A model generated the notes under the pieces. That model saw only the letters and a program-made list of their open reading frames with translations, made no database searches and had not been told where the DNA came from. Positions 40,472 to 48,542 of a DNA stretch of 64,000 bases are shown here, piece after piece. Origin of the DNA: Hyphomicrobiales bacterium (GTDB taxonomy: Bacteria > Pseudomonadota > Alphaproteobacteria > Rhizobiales > Phreatobacteraceae); the NCBI GenBank assembly GCA_017304475.1, contig JAFKKV010000012.1:345169-409168 (forward strand). Reading direction: 5' to 3'. Within the stretch, counting starts at the first letter, position 1. Every line of letters starts with the position of its first letter. The translations under genes and the position numbers were made by a program.

Positions 40472-40824
40472 TGCTCATCCATGCATTTCACCGCGCGAGC
40501 CCCGAAGGTAGGGCGCGGGCGCGCAGCGTCGGCGCCATTGCGGAACCCGGCAGCGACGGCCGGATCCCGCACAATGACGCAACATACGATCTATTGGCCG
40601 ATGCGCCGAAGTCAAATCATGGGGTGCCCCGCGAGAGGCGCGCAGCGGAGCCGGCCAGCGCGTCCGACCGCCACATTCGAGGGCCGGCAAGCGGCGGTGT
40701 TCTTGCCAAAGGTCATAAAGTCCGTATGATTAGCCTAACGGATGAAAGCCACCACCCCATTCCAGCGGAGGGGCGCGCCGCGGCGAGGTGATAGAGCCTT
40801 GCCGGCAGGCCGCCAGACAGATCG
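40472..40824. other. Divergent promoter region, gntR / catabolic operon
   Basis: 353 bp without a gene. It contains AAAGGTCA (40708-40715), AGTC (40719-40722) and CCTAACG (40734-40740), blocks that recur in the same order at 51070-51093. The gntR-proximal half is GC-rich with no clear signal. Confidence 0.55.
40708..40740. promoter_or_regulatory. Composite motif shared with the fumarase operon
   Basis: Blocks AAAGGTCA, AGTC and CCTAACG occur in order with 3- and 11-nt gaps. On the minus strand the first block reads TGACC, similar to a -35 box. It may be a GntR-regulated promoter/operator. Confidence 0.35.
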
Positions 40825-41439
40825 ATGAAATTGCACTGGTCCCCCCGCTCGCCCTTCGTGCGCAAGGTGATGATTGCGGCTCATGAGCTCGGTCTGCAGG
40901 ACAGGTTCGAGCGGGTCCGCACCGTCGTCGCCATGACCACGCCCAACCCGGCGCTCTTGCCGGACAACCCCTTGTCGAAGATCCCGACCCTGGTGCTCGA
41001 CGACGGCCAGTGCCTCTACGATTCCCTGACGATTTGCGAATATCTCGACGATCTGGCCGGCGGCCATATCCTGTTCCCGGCGGAGCGGGCAGCGCGCTGG
41101 CGGGTGTTGACCTGGCACGCGCTGGGCAATGGCCTGCTCGACATCCTCATCCTCTGGCGCAATGAGCGCGACAAGCCCGAACAACGCCGCACGCCGGAAT
41201 GGCTGGCGGCCTTCGCGCTGAAGACCGAGCGGTCGCTCGACCAGATGGAAGCGCTCGCCGCCGATCTTCACTCGGCGCCCTTCGGCATCGGCCATATCGC
41301 CATCGGTTGCTGCCTGTCCTACCTGGATTTCCGCTTCGGCCAGCTCGACTGGCGCGCCGGCCGCCCGGGCCTCGTCGCCTGGCATGACGGCTTTCGCGCA
41401 AGGCCTTCCGCCATCGCGACGGAGGTCGTCGATGGCTGA
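40825..41439 (+). CDS. Glutathione S-transferase-like protein
   Basis: 204 aa, shorter than the 220-230 of many GSTs. The thioredoxin-fold N-terminus has SPRSPFVRKVMIAAHELGL, the cis-Pro segment PLSKIPTLVLDDG and the gamma-Glu-binding region LYDSLTICEYLDD. The C-terminal helical domain has GHIAIGCCLSYLDFRF. Such proteins may conjugate, dehalogenate or isomerise with glutathione (maleylpyruvate-type reactions in catabolic operons). It is the first gene of the operon facing gntR, overlapping the CoA-transferase start by 8 bp. Substrate unknown; the ribosome site is weak. Confidence 0.85.
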   Translation: MKLHWSPRSPFVRKVMIAAHELGLQDRFERVRTVVAMTTPNPALLPDNPLSKIPTLVLDDGQCLYDSLTICEYLDDLAGGHILFPAERAARWRVLTWHALGNGLLDILILWRNERDKPEQRRTPEWLAAFALKTERSLDQMEALAADLHSAPFGIGHIAIGCCLSYLDFRFGQLDWRAGRPGLVAWHDGFRARPSAIATEVVDG

Positions 41440-42676
41440 GCCGGTCGGAAAAGAACGCAGCGGCCCGCTCTCCCATATCCGCGTGCTCGATCTCGGCCGC
41501 ATCATGGCCGCCCCCTGGGCGACCCAGATGATGGCCGATCTCGGCGCCGACGTGATCAAGATCGAGCGCCCTGAGGTCGGCGACGACACGCGCGCCTGGG
41601 GGCCGCCCTTCCTCAAGGACCGCGACGGCAAGGCGACCCGCGAAGCCGGCTATTATCTCTCGGTCAATCGCGGCAAGCGTTCGGTGACGGTCGACATGGC
41701 CACGCCGGACGGTCAGGCGCTCCTCCGGCAGCTCGCCGCGGGCGCCGATGTCGTCATCGAGAACTTCAAGGCGGGCGCGCTGAAGCGCTACGGTCTCGAC
41801 GCGGCGACTTTGCGCGGCCTCAATCCCCGCCTGATCTATTGCTCGGTCACCGGTTTCGGCCAGGACGGCCCGCGGCGCGACCAGGCCGCCTATGATTTCG
41901 CCATCCAGGCCATGGGCGGCCTGATGAGCGTGACCGGCGAGCGCGACGATCTCGCCGGTGGCGGGCCGCAGAAGGTCGGCGTGCCGATCGTCGATCTGAT
42001 GACCGGCATGTATGCGGCGGTCGCGATCCTCGCGGCGCTCACCCGCCGGGCGGAAACCGGCCAGGGCGAGACGATCGACCTGGCGATGCTGGACGTGGCA
42101 TCGGCCTTCCTCGCCAATCAGGCGATGAACTGGCTGATCGGCGGACGCACGCCGAAACGCGGCGGCAATCGTCACCCCAATATCCAGCCGCAGGACGTGT
42201 TTCCCTGCGCCGACGGCCATCTGGTGCTGGCGGTGGGCAATGACGGGCAATTCGCCAAGCTGTGCGAGGCGCTCGGCCGGCCCGAATGGGCAAGCGATCC
42301 GCGCTTCGCCACCAATGCCGCGCGGGTCGGCAGCAATGCCGTGCTGACGGGCCTGCTGGCCGCAGAGTTCGCCCGCTTTCCCCGGTCCGAGATCACCGCG
42401 CTGCTGGATGCCGCGGGCGTGCCCTGCGCGCCGATCAACGCGGTGCCGCAGGTGTTTGAGGATCCGCAGCTGAAGCATCGCGGCATGCTGCGCGACCTGC
42501 CGCATCCCCTGTCCGGCACGGTGCCGCAGGTGGTCAGTCCGATGCGCTTCGAGACCGCCGCACTCAGCTTCGATCGCGCGCCGCCGCTGCTCGGCCAGCA
42601 TACGCGCGAGGTCCTGGCCGAGCTCGGCATCACCGACGAGGGTTTCGCCGATCTGTCCACGCGCGGCGTCCTGTGA
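41432..42676 (+). CDS. CaiB/BaiF family (class III) CoA-transferase
   Basis: 414 aa from ATG 41432 with GGAGG about 6 nt upstream, inside the 3' end of the GST gene. Conserved regions are IRVLDLGRIMAAPWATQMMADLGADVIKIERPEVGDDTRAWGPPF, YYLSVNRGKRSVTVDM, DVVIENFKAGALKRYGLDAA, and the catalytic Asp in VPIVDLMTGMYAA. HPNIQPQDVFPCADGHLVLAVGNDGQF also fits. It moves CoA between carboxylic acids without ATP. It probably activates the substrate of the downstream crotonase and hydrolases. It is translationally coupled to the GST-like gene. Confidence 0.95.
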   Translation: MAEPVGKERSGPLSHIRVLDLGRIMAAPWATQMMADLGADVIKIERPEVGDDTRAWGPPFLKDRDGKATREAGYYLSVNRGKRSVTVDMATPDGQALLRQLAAGADVVIENFKAGALKRYGLDAATLRGLNPRLIYCSVTGFGQDGPRRDQAAYDFAIQAMGGLMSVTGERDDLAGGGPQKVGVPIVDLMTGMYAAVAILAALTRRAETGQGETIDLAMLDVASAFLANQAMNWLIGGRTPKRGGNRHPNIQPQDVFPCADGHLVLAVGNDGQFAKLCEALGRPEWASDPRFATNAARVGSNAVLTGLLAAEFARFPRSEITALLDAAGVPCAPINAVPQVFEDPQLKHRGMLRDLPHPLSGTVPQVVSPMRFETAALSFDRAPPLLGQHTREVLAELGITDEGFADLSTRGVL

Positions 42677-42742
42677 GGCGGCGCGCCACGATCGGCCGGC
42701 GGCCGACGACCATGACATCAGTTCCGTTCACGGGAAGGCCCG

Positions 42743-43354
42743 ATGGCACGTATTCCGCTTCCTCTTCCTGAAGACATGACGCCGGAGCAGCAGCGCGTCC
42801 ATGACGCGGTGCTCGCGGGTCCGCGCGGCCAGATGATCGGTCCGCTGCGGGCCGCGATTCACAGCCCGGAGCTCGCCGAGCGCTGGTCGCGGCTCGGCGA
42901 GTTCCTGCGCTACCAGACCTGCCTGCCGGCGCGGGTCACCGAGCTTGCGATCATCGTCACCGGGCGGCGCTGGACGAGCCAGGTCGAATGGTGGGTCCAT
43001 GCCCGTATCGGGCTGGAGGCCGGCCTGCCGCAAGACGCGGTGGAGGCGATCCGCGACGGCGGGGTGCCGGTCTTCGACGATGCCGGCGATGCCGCGGTCT
43101 ATGAATTCGCGCGCCAGCTTCAGCAGGAAGGCAAACCGGATCTCGACAGCTACCGGGCCGTCGAACATCGCTGGGGCGCCCGCGGCGTGGTCGAGCTGAC
43201 CGCCGTCATCGGCTATTACACATTGGTGGCGATGACCTTGAACGCCCATGAAATTCCCCTGCCCGACGGCGTCGAGGCGCCGCTCGGCCCGCTCTCCGAG
43301 ACGGGGCTCGCGGTCTTGCCGGCGGCGCGTGTCGCGGCCGGGCAGGGAGCCTGA
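42743..43354 (+). CDS. Carboxymuconolactone decarboxylase-like protein without CxxC
   Basis: 203 aa, AAGG 6 nt before ATG. The CMD/AhpD helical fold is indicated by LRYQTCLPARVTELAIIVTGRRWTSQVEWWVHARIGLEAGLPQDAVEAIRDG and VELTAVIGYYTLVAMTLNA. The redox CxxC-x3-H of AhpD is replaced by E-W-W-V-H, so a peroxidase role is unlikely. Related proteins occur in aromatic and lactone catabolic clusters, often with unknown chemistry. It is third in the operon, and the amidohydrolase starts 2 bp after its stop. Confidence 0.82.
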   Translation: MARIPLPLPEDMTPEQQRVHDAVLAGPRGQMIGPLRAAIHSPELAERWSRLGEFLRYQTCLPARVTELAIIVTGRRWTSQVEWWVHARIGLEAGLPQDAVEAIRDGGVPVFDDAGDAAVYEFARQLQQEGKPDLDSYRAVEHRWGARGVVELTAVIGYYTLVAMTLNAHEIPLPDGVEAPLGPLSETGLAVLPAARVAAGQGA

Positions 43355-43356
43355 CC

Positions 43357-44256
43357 ATGGCCGCGACCAGGACCGCGCCGGCCCCATCCGTCTCGCGGCC
43401 GAGCGGGCCGCTGCCATCAGGCGCCTGCGATTGCCATAGCCATGTCTTCGGCCCGTTCGAACGCTTTGCGCCGCTGCAACCATCCGTCTACGACCTGCCC
43501 GAGGCGGGGCCATCGGTCCACGCCGCCATGCGCGCGGGGCTGGGCGTTGCGCGCGGCGTGCTGGTGCAGCCGGCGCCCTATGCGAACGATCCCTCGGCGC
43601 TGCTCGACGCTATTGCCGGGTCGGCCGGCGCGCTGCGCGGTGTCGCGGTCGCCGATGCCGATATCGCCGAGGACAAGCTTGCCGCATGGCACGCGGGTGG
43701 CATTCGTGGCCTGCGCTTCGTCGAAATGCGGGCGCCCGGCGGCAGCCGCTATCCCGGCAGCGTCGGCTTCGACGCGCTGATCCGGCTTGCGCCGCGGCTG
43801 CGCGCGCATGGCCTGCACGCCGAGCTCTGGGCGACGGCCGACGACCTCGCGGCTCACCTTCCCGCGCTGCTGGCGACCGGCTTGCCGCTGGTGCTCGACC
43901 ATATGGCATCGCCCGATATCGCGCGCGGCGTGGACGACCGGACGTTCCAGACCATTCTCGGCCTGCTCCGGCACGGCAATCTCTGGGTCAAGCTGCCGGT
44001 GTGCCGGGTGTCGAAGGCAGCCCCCGGCCATGCCGACGCCAGGCCGTTCCACGAGGCCTATCTCGCGGCAGCGCCCGATCGCCTGCTGTGGGGCTCGGAC
44101 TGGCCCTATGTCCGCATGGCGCCGGCGCCGGATGCCGGACGCATGCTCGACCTCTTTTTCGAATGGACCCCGGACGAGGCGGCGCGGCGCCGTATCCTCG
44201 TCGACAATCCGGCCCGGCTCTACGGGTTCGGCCATGACCAGGGAGCGGCAAGATGA
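43357..44256 (+). CDS. Amidohydrolase family protein (LigI / PDC-hydrolase-like)
   Basis: 299 aa. The TIM-barrel metal/lactone-hydrolase pattern is visible: HxH in CDCHSHVFGPFERF, LVQPAPYANDPSALLDA, LRGVAVADADI, GIRGLRFVEM, PLVLDHMASPD and the strand-8 Asp in LLWGSDWPYVRM. The first 22 residues (Ala/Pro/Ser-rich) may be disordered. The closest characterised type I can name is 2-pyrone-4,6-dicarboxylate lactonase and related amidohydrolase-2 enzymes. By inference it opens a lactone or cleaves a C-C/C-O bond in the pathway. It overlaps the following crotonase gene by 4 nt (ATGA). Confidence 0.9.
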   Translation: MAATRTAPAPSVSRPSGPLPSGACDCHSHVFGPFERFAPLQPSVYDLPEAGPSVHAAMRAGLGVARGVLVQPAPYANDPSALLDAIAGSAGALRGVAVADADIAEDKLAAWHAGGIRGLRFVEMRAPGGSRYPGSVGFDALIRLAPRLRAHGLHAELWATADDLAAHLPALLATGLPLVLDHMASPDIARGVDDRTFQTILGLLRHGNLWVKLPVCRVSKAAPGHADARPFHEAYLAAAPDRLLWGSDWPYVRMAPAPDAGRMLDLFFEWTPDEAARRRILVDNPARLYGFGHDQGAAR

Positions 44257-45038
44257 ACGGCCTCGACAACCTCCAGCGGTTCGGCGTGGAGATCGCCGAT
44301 CACATCGCGACGGTGACGATCAAGGCGCCGCCGGTGAATGCCCAGGACCGGCTGTTCCGCGAGGAGATCATCCGGCTTTTCGACATCCTGGGCGATGCGA
44401 CCGAAGTGCGCGTGATCGTCCTCACCGGCGACGGCCGGACCTTTTCGGCCGGCGCCGATCTGCGCGAACGGCCGGCGCTCGCCGAAGAGCCGGGTGGCTA
44501 CGGGCGGCACAACCGCCTGGTCCGCGCCTCCTTCGACGTGGTCATGGAATGCACCAAACCGGTCATCGCCGCGGTCAATGGCGCGGCGATCGGCGCCGGC
44601 TGCGTGCTGGCGCTCTGCTGCGACATTCTGCTGGTCGCGGAAGAGGCTTATCTGTCGATGACCGAGGTCGATTTCGGTCTCGCCGGCGGCGTCCGCCACG
44701 TGCTGCGCTCGTTCAGCCCGTCGGATGCGCGGCTGGCGATCTATACCGCGAGACGCCTGTCCGGCGCCGAGCTCTACCGGATGAACGTGGCATCGGTCTG
44801 CGTGCCCCGGGAACGCCTGCTCGACGAAGCCATGGAGATCGCCCGGACCATTGCCGCGAAAGTGCCGCTGGCCGTGGTCGCAGCCAAGCGCTCGTTCGGG
44901 CTGACCGAGGAAATGCCGCTGCGTGACGGCTATCGCTACGAGCAGACCCAGACGGCGGCGCTGGCGACGACCGAGGACACAAGGGAAGCCCAGCGAGCCT
45001 TCGCCGAAAAGCGCAAGCCGGTGTTCCACGGGCGTTGA
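44253..45038 (+). CDS. Enoyl-CoA hydratase/isomerase family protein
   Basis: 261 aa, ATGA overlap with the amidohydrolase. Crotonase blocks are RTFSAGADLRERP and VNGAAIGAGCVLALCCDILLVAEEAYLSMTEVDFGLAGGVRHVLRSF. The first catalytic Glu position is Val (GCVLAL), while the second Glu is kept (TEVDFG). One glutamate alone is usual for some isomerases, hydrolases and ring-opening crotonases, so the reaction cannot be assigned. It probably acts on the CoA ester made by the CaiB-type transferase in the same operon. Confidence 0.88.
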   Translation: MNGLDNLQRFGVEIADHIATVTIKAPPVNAQDRLFREEIIRLFDILGDATEVRVIVLTGDGRTFSAGADLRERPALAEEPGGYGRHNRLVRASFDVVMECTKPVIAAVNGAAIGAGCVLALCCDILLVAEEAYLSMTEVDFGLAGGVRHVLRSFSPSDARLAIYTARRLSGAELYRMNVASVCVPRERLLDEAMEIARTIAAKVPLAVVAAKRSFGLTEEMPLRDGYRYEQTQTAALATTEDTREAQRAFAEKRKPVFHGR

Positions 45039-45103
45039 GCACGTCGGGCGCGGCCGCCGGCCACGGCCGCGCGGCCCGTCATGCGGAAGCAAGGGGGGAT
45101 CGC

Positions 45104-45952
45104 GTGAGGTCGTTTGCGACTGGGATATTCGCCGGGCTGGTTCTCATGACGGCTGCGACGGCTGCTTTGGCCAATACGGAGCGGACACGCAGCCTCGTTC
45201 GCTCCGGCGACACCACGATCGACGTGATCGTCGAGGGTCAGGGTCCAGCGATCGTGCTGCTGCCGTCGCTCGGGCGCGGTTCGGAGGACTATGACGCGGT
45301 TGCCGAGGGGCTGGCCAAGGCGGGGTTCCGGGTCCTGCGGCCGCAACCGCGCGGCATTGCCGGCAGCCGTGGCGCGATGACCGGCATCACGCTGCACGAC
45401 CTGGCCGGCGATGTCGCGGGCGTGATCCGGGCGCTCGGCAACGGTCCGGCGGTCGTGGTCGGGCATGCCTATGGCAATTGGGTCGCGCGCATGACGGCGG
45501 TCGACCATCCCGGCCTCGTGCGCGGCGTGGTGATCGCCGCCGCAGCAGCCAAGAGTTTCCCGCCTGAATTGTCCCGCGCGATCAACCGTGCCGGTGATGC
45601 GACCCTGCCGGAGGCCGAGCGCCTCGAAGCCTTGCGGCTGGCCTTCTTCGCACCCGGCAATGATCCGGCCGGCTGGCTCACCGGCTGGCATCCCGATGTT
45701 CGCGACGGCCAGCGCGCGGCCGCGGCCGCGACCAGGCAGGCCGAATGGTGGTCGGGCGGCCATGCGCCGCTGCTCGACCTGCAGGCGGACCAGGATCCGT
45801 TCAAGCCGGTCGACCGGCGTGCCGAGATGAAGGACGAGTTCGGCGAGCGGGTTTCCGTAATGGTCATTGCCGGCGCCAGCCACGCGCTGTTTCCCGAACA
45901 GCCCAGCGCGGTCGTCGCGGCCCTGGTCGGCTGGATCGCGACGCTTCGGTGA
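45104..45952 (+). CDS. Secreted alpha/beta-hydrolase-fold protein with Ala at the nucleophile position
   Basis: 282 aa from GTG 45104, with AAGGGGGGA 4 nt upstream. A Sec signal peptide (VRSFATGIFAGLVLMTAATAALA) implies a periplasmic product. The oxyanion segment IVLLPSLGRGSEDYDAVAEGL and the nucleophile elbow region VVVGHAYGNWVARM are clear. The G-x-S-x-G serine reads Ala (GHAYG). Candidate Asp and the C-terminal His (GASHALF) are present. It may be a non-catalytic binding protein, or use chemistry that does not need the serine. It is the last gene of the operon, 65 bp after the crotonase, and is followed by REP-like repeats. Confidence 0.85.
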   Translation: MRSFATGIFAGLVLMTAATAALANTERTRSLVRSGDTTIDVIVEGQGPAIVLLPSLGRGSEDYDAVAEGLAKAGFRVLRPQPRGIAGSRGAMTGITLHDLAGDVAGVIRALGNGPAVVVGHAYGNWVARMTAVDHPGLVRGVVIAAAAAKSFPPELSRAINRAGDATLPEAERLEALRLAFFAPGNDPAGWLTGWHPDVRDGQRAAAAATRQAEWWSGGHAPLLDLQADQDPFKPVDRRAEMKDEFGERVSVMVIAGASHALFPEQPSAVVAALVGWIATLR

Positions 45953-46314
45953 GTGGTGGGACGCGCAAAGCTTGAGGATTGATGCTGTTTCGGTGATTTG
46001 CGCCGAGGTCGGCCGTCCTTCGAGGCTCGCGCAAGGGCGCGAGCACCTCACGCAAAAGCGGAGCTTTTGCGTCGGGATGAGGAGCGTAGAGTATTGCATC
46101 CATGACGGTGGTAAATGCGCGGCAGGCGCAACACTTCATGAGCAACGCTTATGCGATACACCCAAATCCCTCATCCTGAGGTGGGAGCGAAGCGACCCTC
46201 GAAGGACGGCTATGCTTGATGCAAGGCCCGTCCATTTTTGACCGCTCGTCGTGAGATCCGTGCATTCGGTCGTTTCTACAAGCTGGCGCCGGCTCCCGCG
46301 ATGAACCGCTTCGC
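45953..46314. other. Intergenic region with REP-like palindromes
   Basis: 362 bp between two units ending face to face (alpha/beta-hydrolase, plus; TTT binding protein, minus). It is largely filled by the repeat element at 46012-46210. No gene seen. Confidence 0.6.
46012..46210. repeat. REP-like pair with internal hairpin
   Basis: GCCGTCCTTCGAGG (46012-46025) is repeated exactly in inverse at 46197-46210. A perfect 10-bp hairpin with a 3-nt loop lies at 46050-46072 (arm ACGCAAAAGC). The 'CCTCATCCTGAGG' and 'CCTCGAAGGACG' words are typical of a palindromic repeat widespread in Rhizobiales. Confidence 0.75.
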
Positions 46315-47286
46315 TCATGGGTCGAGCTTGATGCCGGTCGCTTTCACGATCTCGCCCCAGCGCTCGAAATCGGCGCGGATATAGGCGGCGAAGGCCGGCC
46401 GGTCGAGCGTCGAGATCAGGCAGCCCTGGTTTTCCAGCGTCTGGCGGGCGGCGGGGATCGCGAGCGCGTCCTTGAGAGCCCCATAGAGCCGGTCCAGCCG
46501 ATCCTCCGGAGTGGCCTTGGGCGCGAGCAAGCCGTACCAGGTCTCCGAGATCACATCGAGGCCGGTTTCCGGCATGGTCGGAACGTCGGGGAGGAGCGCG
46601 AGCCGCTGTTTCGCCGTCACCGCCAACGCCTTCAACGCCCCGCTCTGGATCTGCGCGATGAAGGCGGGCGCGTCGGCGAGCATGAAGTGGATGCGCCCGC
46701 CGAGCAGGTCCATCAGCGCGGGCGCGGCGCCGCGATAGGGCAGATGCGTGACCTGCACGCCGGCGCGCAGGCGGAACAGTTCGCCGGCAAGGTGAAGCGA
46801 CGAGCCGACGCCGGCCGAGCCATAGATGAGCTCGCCGGGCCGGGCCTTGGCGCGGGCGACGAGCTCGGCCACGCTGCCGACCTTCAGCTCCGGCGCGACC
46901 ACCAGGATCTGCGGCGTGGCCATGGCGAGACCGACCGGCACCAGATCGCGCAAGGGGTCATATCGGAGGTTCGCCATGAGATGCGGCAGGATCGCCATGG
47001 CGCCGGTGCTGATCATGCCGATGACGTGGCCGTCGGGGGCGGCACCTGCCACCGCCGCCGCGCCGATGGTTCCGCCGGCGCCGGCGCGATTGTCGATGAT
47101 GATCGGCTGGCCCAGCTGCTTCTCCATGGCCTCCTTGGCCACCCGCGCGACGAGGTCGGCCGGGCCGCCGGCCGGGAACGGCACCACCATGCTGATGGTC
47201 CTGCTCGGATAGGCCTGTTGGCCGAAGGCCGGTCCGGCCAAAGCCGTGCCGCATACCGAGGCGAGAAATCCGCGACGATCGATCAT
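46315..47286 (-). CDS. Tripartite tricarboxylate transporter (Bug-family) substrate-binding protein
   Basis: 323 aa. The N-terminus MIDRRGFLASVCGTALAGPAFGQQ has a twin-arginine-type signal. The mature protein begins YPSRTISMVVPFPAGGPADLVARVA, the Bug/TctC hallmark, followed by DNRAGAGGTIGAAAVA, YGSAGVGSSLHLAGELF and HLPYRGAAPALMDLLGGRI. Such proteins bind carboxylates or amides and deliver them to TctAB membrane subunits. None are present here, so it is an orphan. The upstream 225 bp includes AAAGGTCA (47366-47373) and a repeated GACTATA word. Confidence 0.93.
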   Translation of the reverse strand: MIDRRGFLASVCGTALAGPAFGQQAYPSRTISMVVPFPAGGPADLVARVAKEAMEKQLGQPIIIDNRAGAGGTIGAAAVAGAAPDGHVIGMISTGAMAILPHLMANLRYDPLRDLVPVGLAMATPQILVVAPELKVGSVAELVARAKARPGELIYGSAGVGSSLHLAGELFRLRAGVQVTHLPYRGAAPALMDLLGGRIHFMLADAPAFIAQIQSGALKALAVTAKQRLALLPDVPTMPETGLDVISETWYGLLAPKATPEDRLDRLYGALKDALAIPAARQTLENQGCLISTLDRPAFAAYIRADFERWGEIVKATGIKLDP

Positions 47287-47365
47287 TGGAATGGCGCTCC
47301 GCTCCCGTTGGCAGGCTCCGCGCGTTCTCGCTGCTCAGCGGCGAGCCGGCTTTTGCTTTTATCTT

Positions 47366-47392
47366 AAAGGTCAGACTATAGGACTATATAGG
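47366..47392. promoter_or_regulatory. AAAGGTCA box and GACTATA repeats before the TTT gene
   Basis: AAAGGTCA (47366-47373) is followed by two copies of GACTATA. The first block matches those before the GST operon and the fumarase operon. It is 80 bp upstream of the ATG at 47286 (minus strand). Confidence 0.3.
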
Positions 47393-47511
47393 CGTGACGC
47401 GGCTTTGTCGAGTGATCCGCATCGCTTGCCGTCGTTGGCGTCGCGTCGTGGAGCGAGGCCCGATCATGTCCGCCGCGCCGTCGTCGCCGGCGCGCGGATC
47501 GGGCGTCTGCC

Positions 47512-48528
47512 TCACCGCATGGGTGGCGCGTATTGCAGGCCGCCGCGGCTCCACAGATTGTTCTGGCCGCGCGGGATGGCCAGCAAAGAGCGGGAACCCA
47601 GATTGCGCTCATAGGCTTCGGCGTAATTGCCGACCAGCTTGACGATCCGGTAGGCCCAGTCCTTGCCGACGCCCAGCCCCTCGCCGAGATTGCCGTCGAC
47701 GCCGAGGAAACGGCGGATCTCCGGATTGGCCGATTTCAGCATGTCCTCGACATTGTCGGAGGTGATGCCGAGCTCTTCGGCGGTGACCATGGCGAAATGC
47801 ACCCATTTCACCAGGTCGGACCATTGCTGGTCGCCCTTGCGCACGGCCGGCCCCAGCGGCTCCTTCGAAATGATCTCGGGCAGCACGACGAAGGCGGCGG
47901 GCTCGGCGAGCTTCAGGCGGTAGGCATGCAGGGCCGAGGCATCGGTGGTGAAGACGTCGCAACGCCCGGCTTCGAGAGCCTTGATCGCCTCGTCGCCGCT
48001 GTTGAAGGCAACCGGCTCGTAGCGCATGCCATTGCTGCGGAAATAGTCGGCGAGATTGAGCTCGCTGGTGCTGCCGGCCTGAACGCAGATGGTCGCGCCG
48101 CCGAGCTCGCGCGCGGATCTGACGCCGAGCGTCCGCCGCACCATCAGGCCCTGGCCGTCGTAATAGTTGATCGCCGCGAAATCGAGGCCGATTGTGGTCT
48201 CGCGCGACAGGGTCCAGGTGGTCTGGCGCGCCAGGATGTCGATCTGCCGCGACGACAGCGCGACGAAACGGTCCTTCGGGTTCAGCGAGGAGAACACGAC
48301 CTTGCCCGGGTCGTTGAACAGGGCGGCCGCGACGGCCCGGCAGATGTCGACATCGAGGCCGCTCCACCGGCCCTGGCTGTCGGGCAGCGAAAAGCCCGGC
48401 ACCCCGGGACTGACGCCGCAGGCCACCGCGCCCCGGGTTCTCACGTCATCGAGCGTGCCGGCGCCGGCCGTGGCGGCCGGCAGCAGGGCGACAAGCGTCG
48501 CGACGAAGGCCTTCAGCATGCGGGTCAT
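47512..48528 (-). CDS. Amino-acid ABC transporter substrate-binding protein, AapJ-like
   Basis: 338 aa from ATG 48528 with a G-rich site 6 nt upstream. Signal peptide MTRMLKAFVATLVALLPAATAGA is followed by TLDDVRTRGAVACGVSPGVPGFSLPDSQGRWSGLDVDICRAVAAALFNDPGKVVFSSLNPKDRFVALSS. This strongly resembles AapJ, the general L-amino-acid binding protein of rhizobia. TTWTLSRETTIGLDF and YYDGQGLMVRR also match. No AapQMP genes are present. It is 14 bp downstream of the 2-hydroxyacid dehydrogenase gene and is the last gene of the fumarase operon, so its ligand may be a compound of that pathway rather than general amino acids. Confidence 0.92.
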   Translation of the reverse strand: MTRMLKAFVATLVALLPAATAGAGTLDDVRTRGAVACGVSPGVPGFSLPDSQGRWSGLDVDICRAVAAALFNDPGKVVFSSLNPKDRFVALSSRQIDILARQTTWTLSRETTIGLDFAAINYYDGQGLMVRRTLGVRSARELGGATICVQAGSTSELNLADYFRSNGMRYEPVAFNSGDEAIKALEAGRCDVFTTDASALHAYRLKLAEPAAFVVLPEIISKEPLGPAVRKGDQQWSDLVKWVHFAMVTAEELGITSDNVEDMLKSANPEIRRFLGVDGNLGEGLGVGKDWAYRIVKLVGNYAEAYERNLGSRSLLAIPRGQNNLWSRGGLQYAPPMR

Positions 48529-48542
48529 GGCGTACCCCCCGG

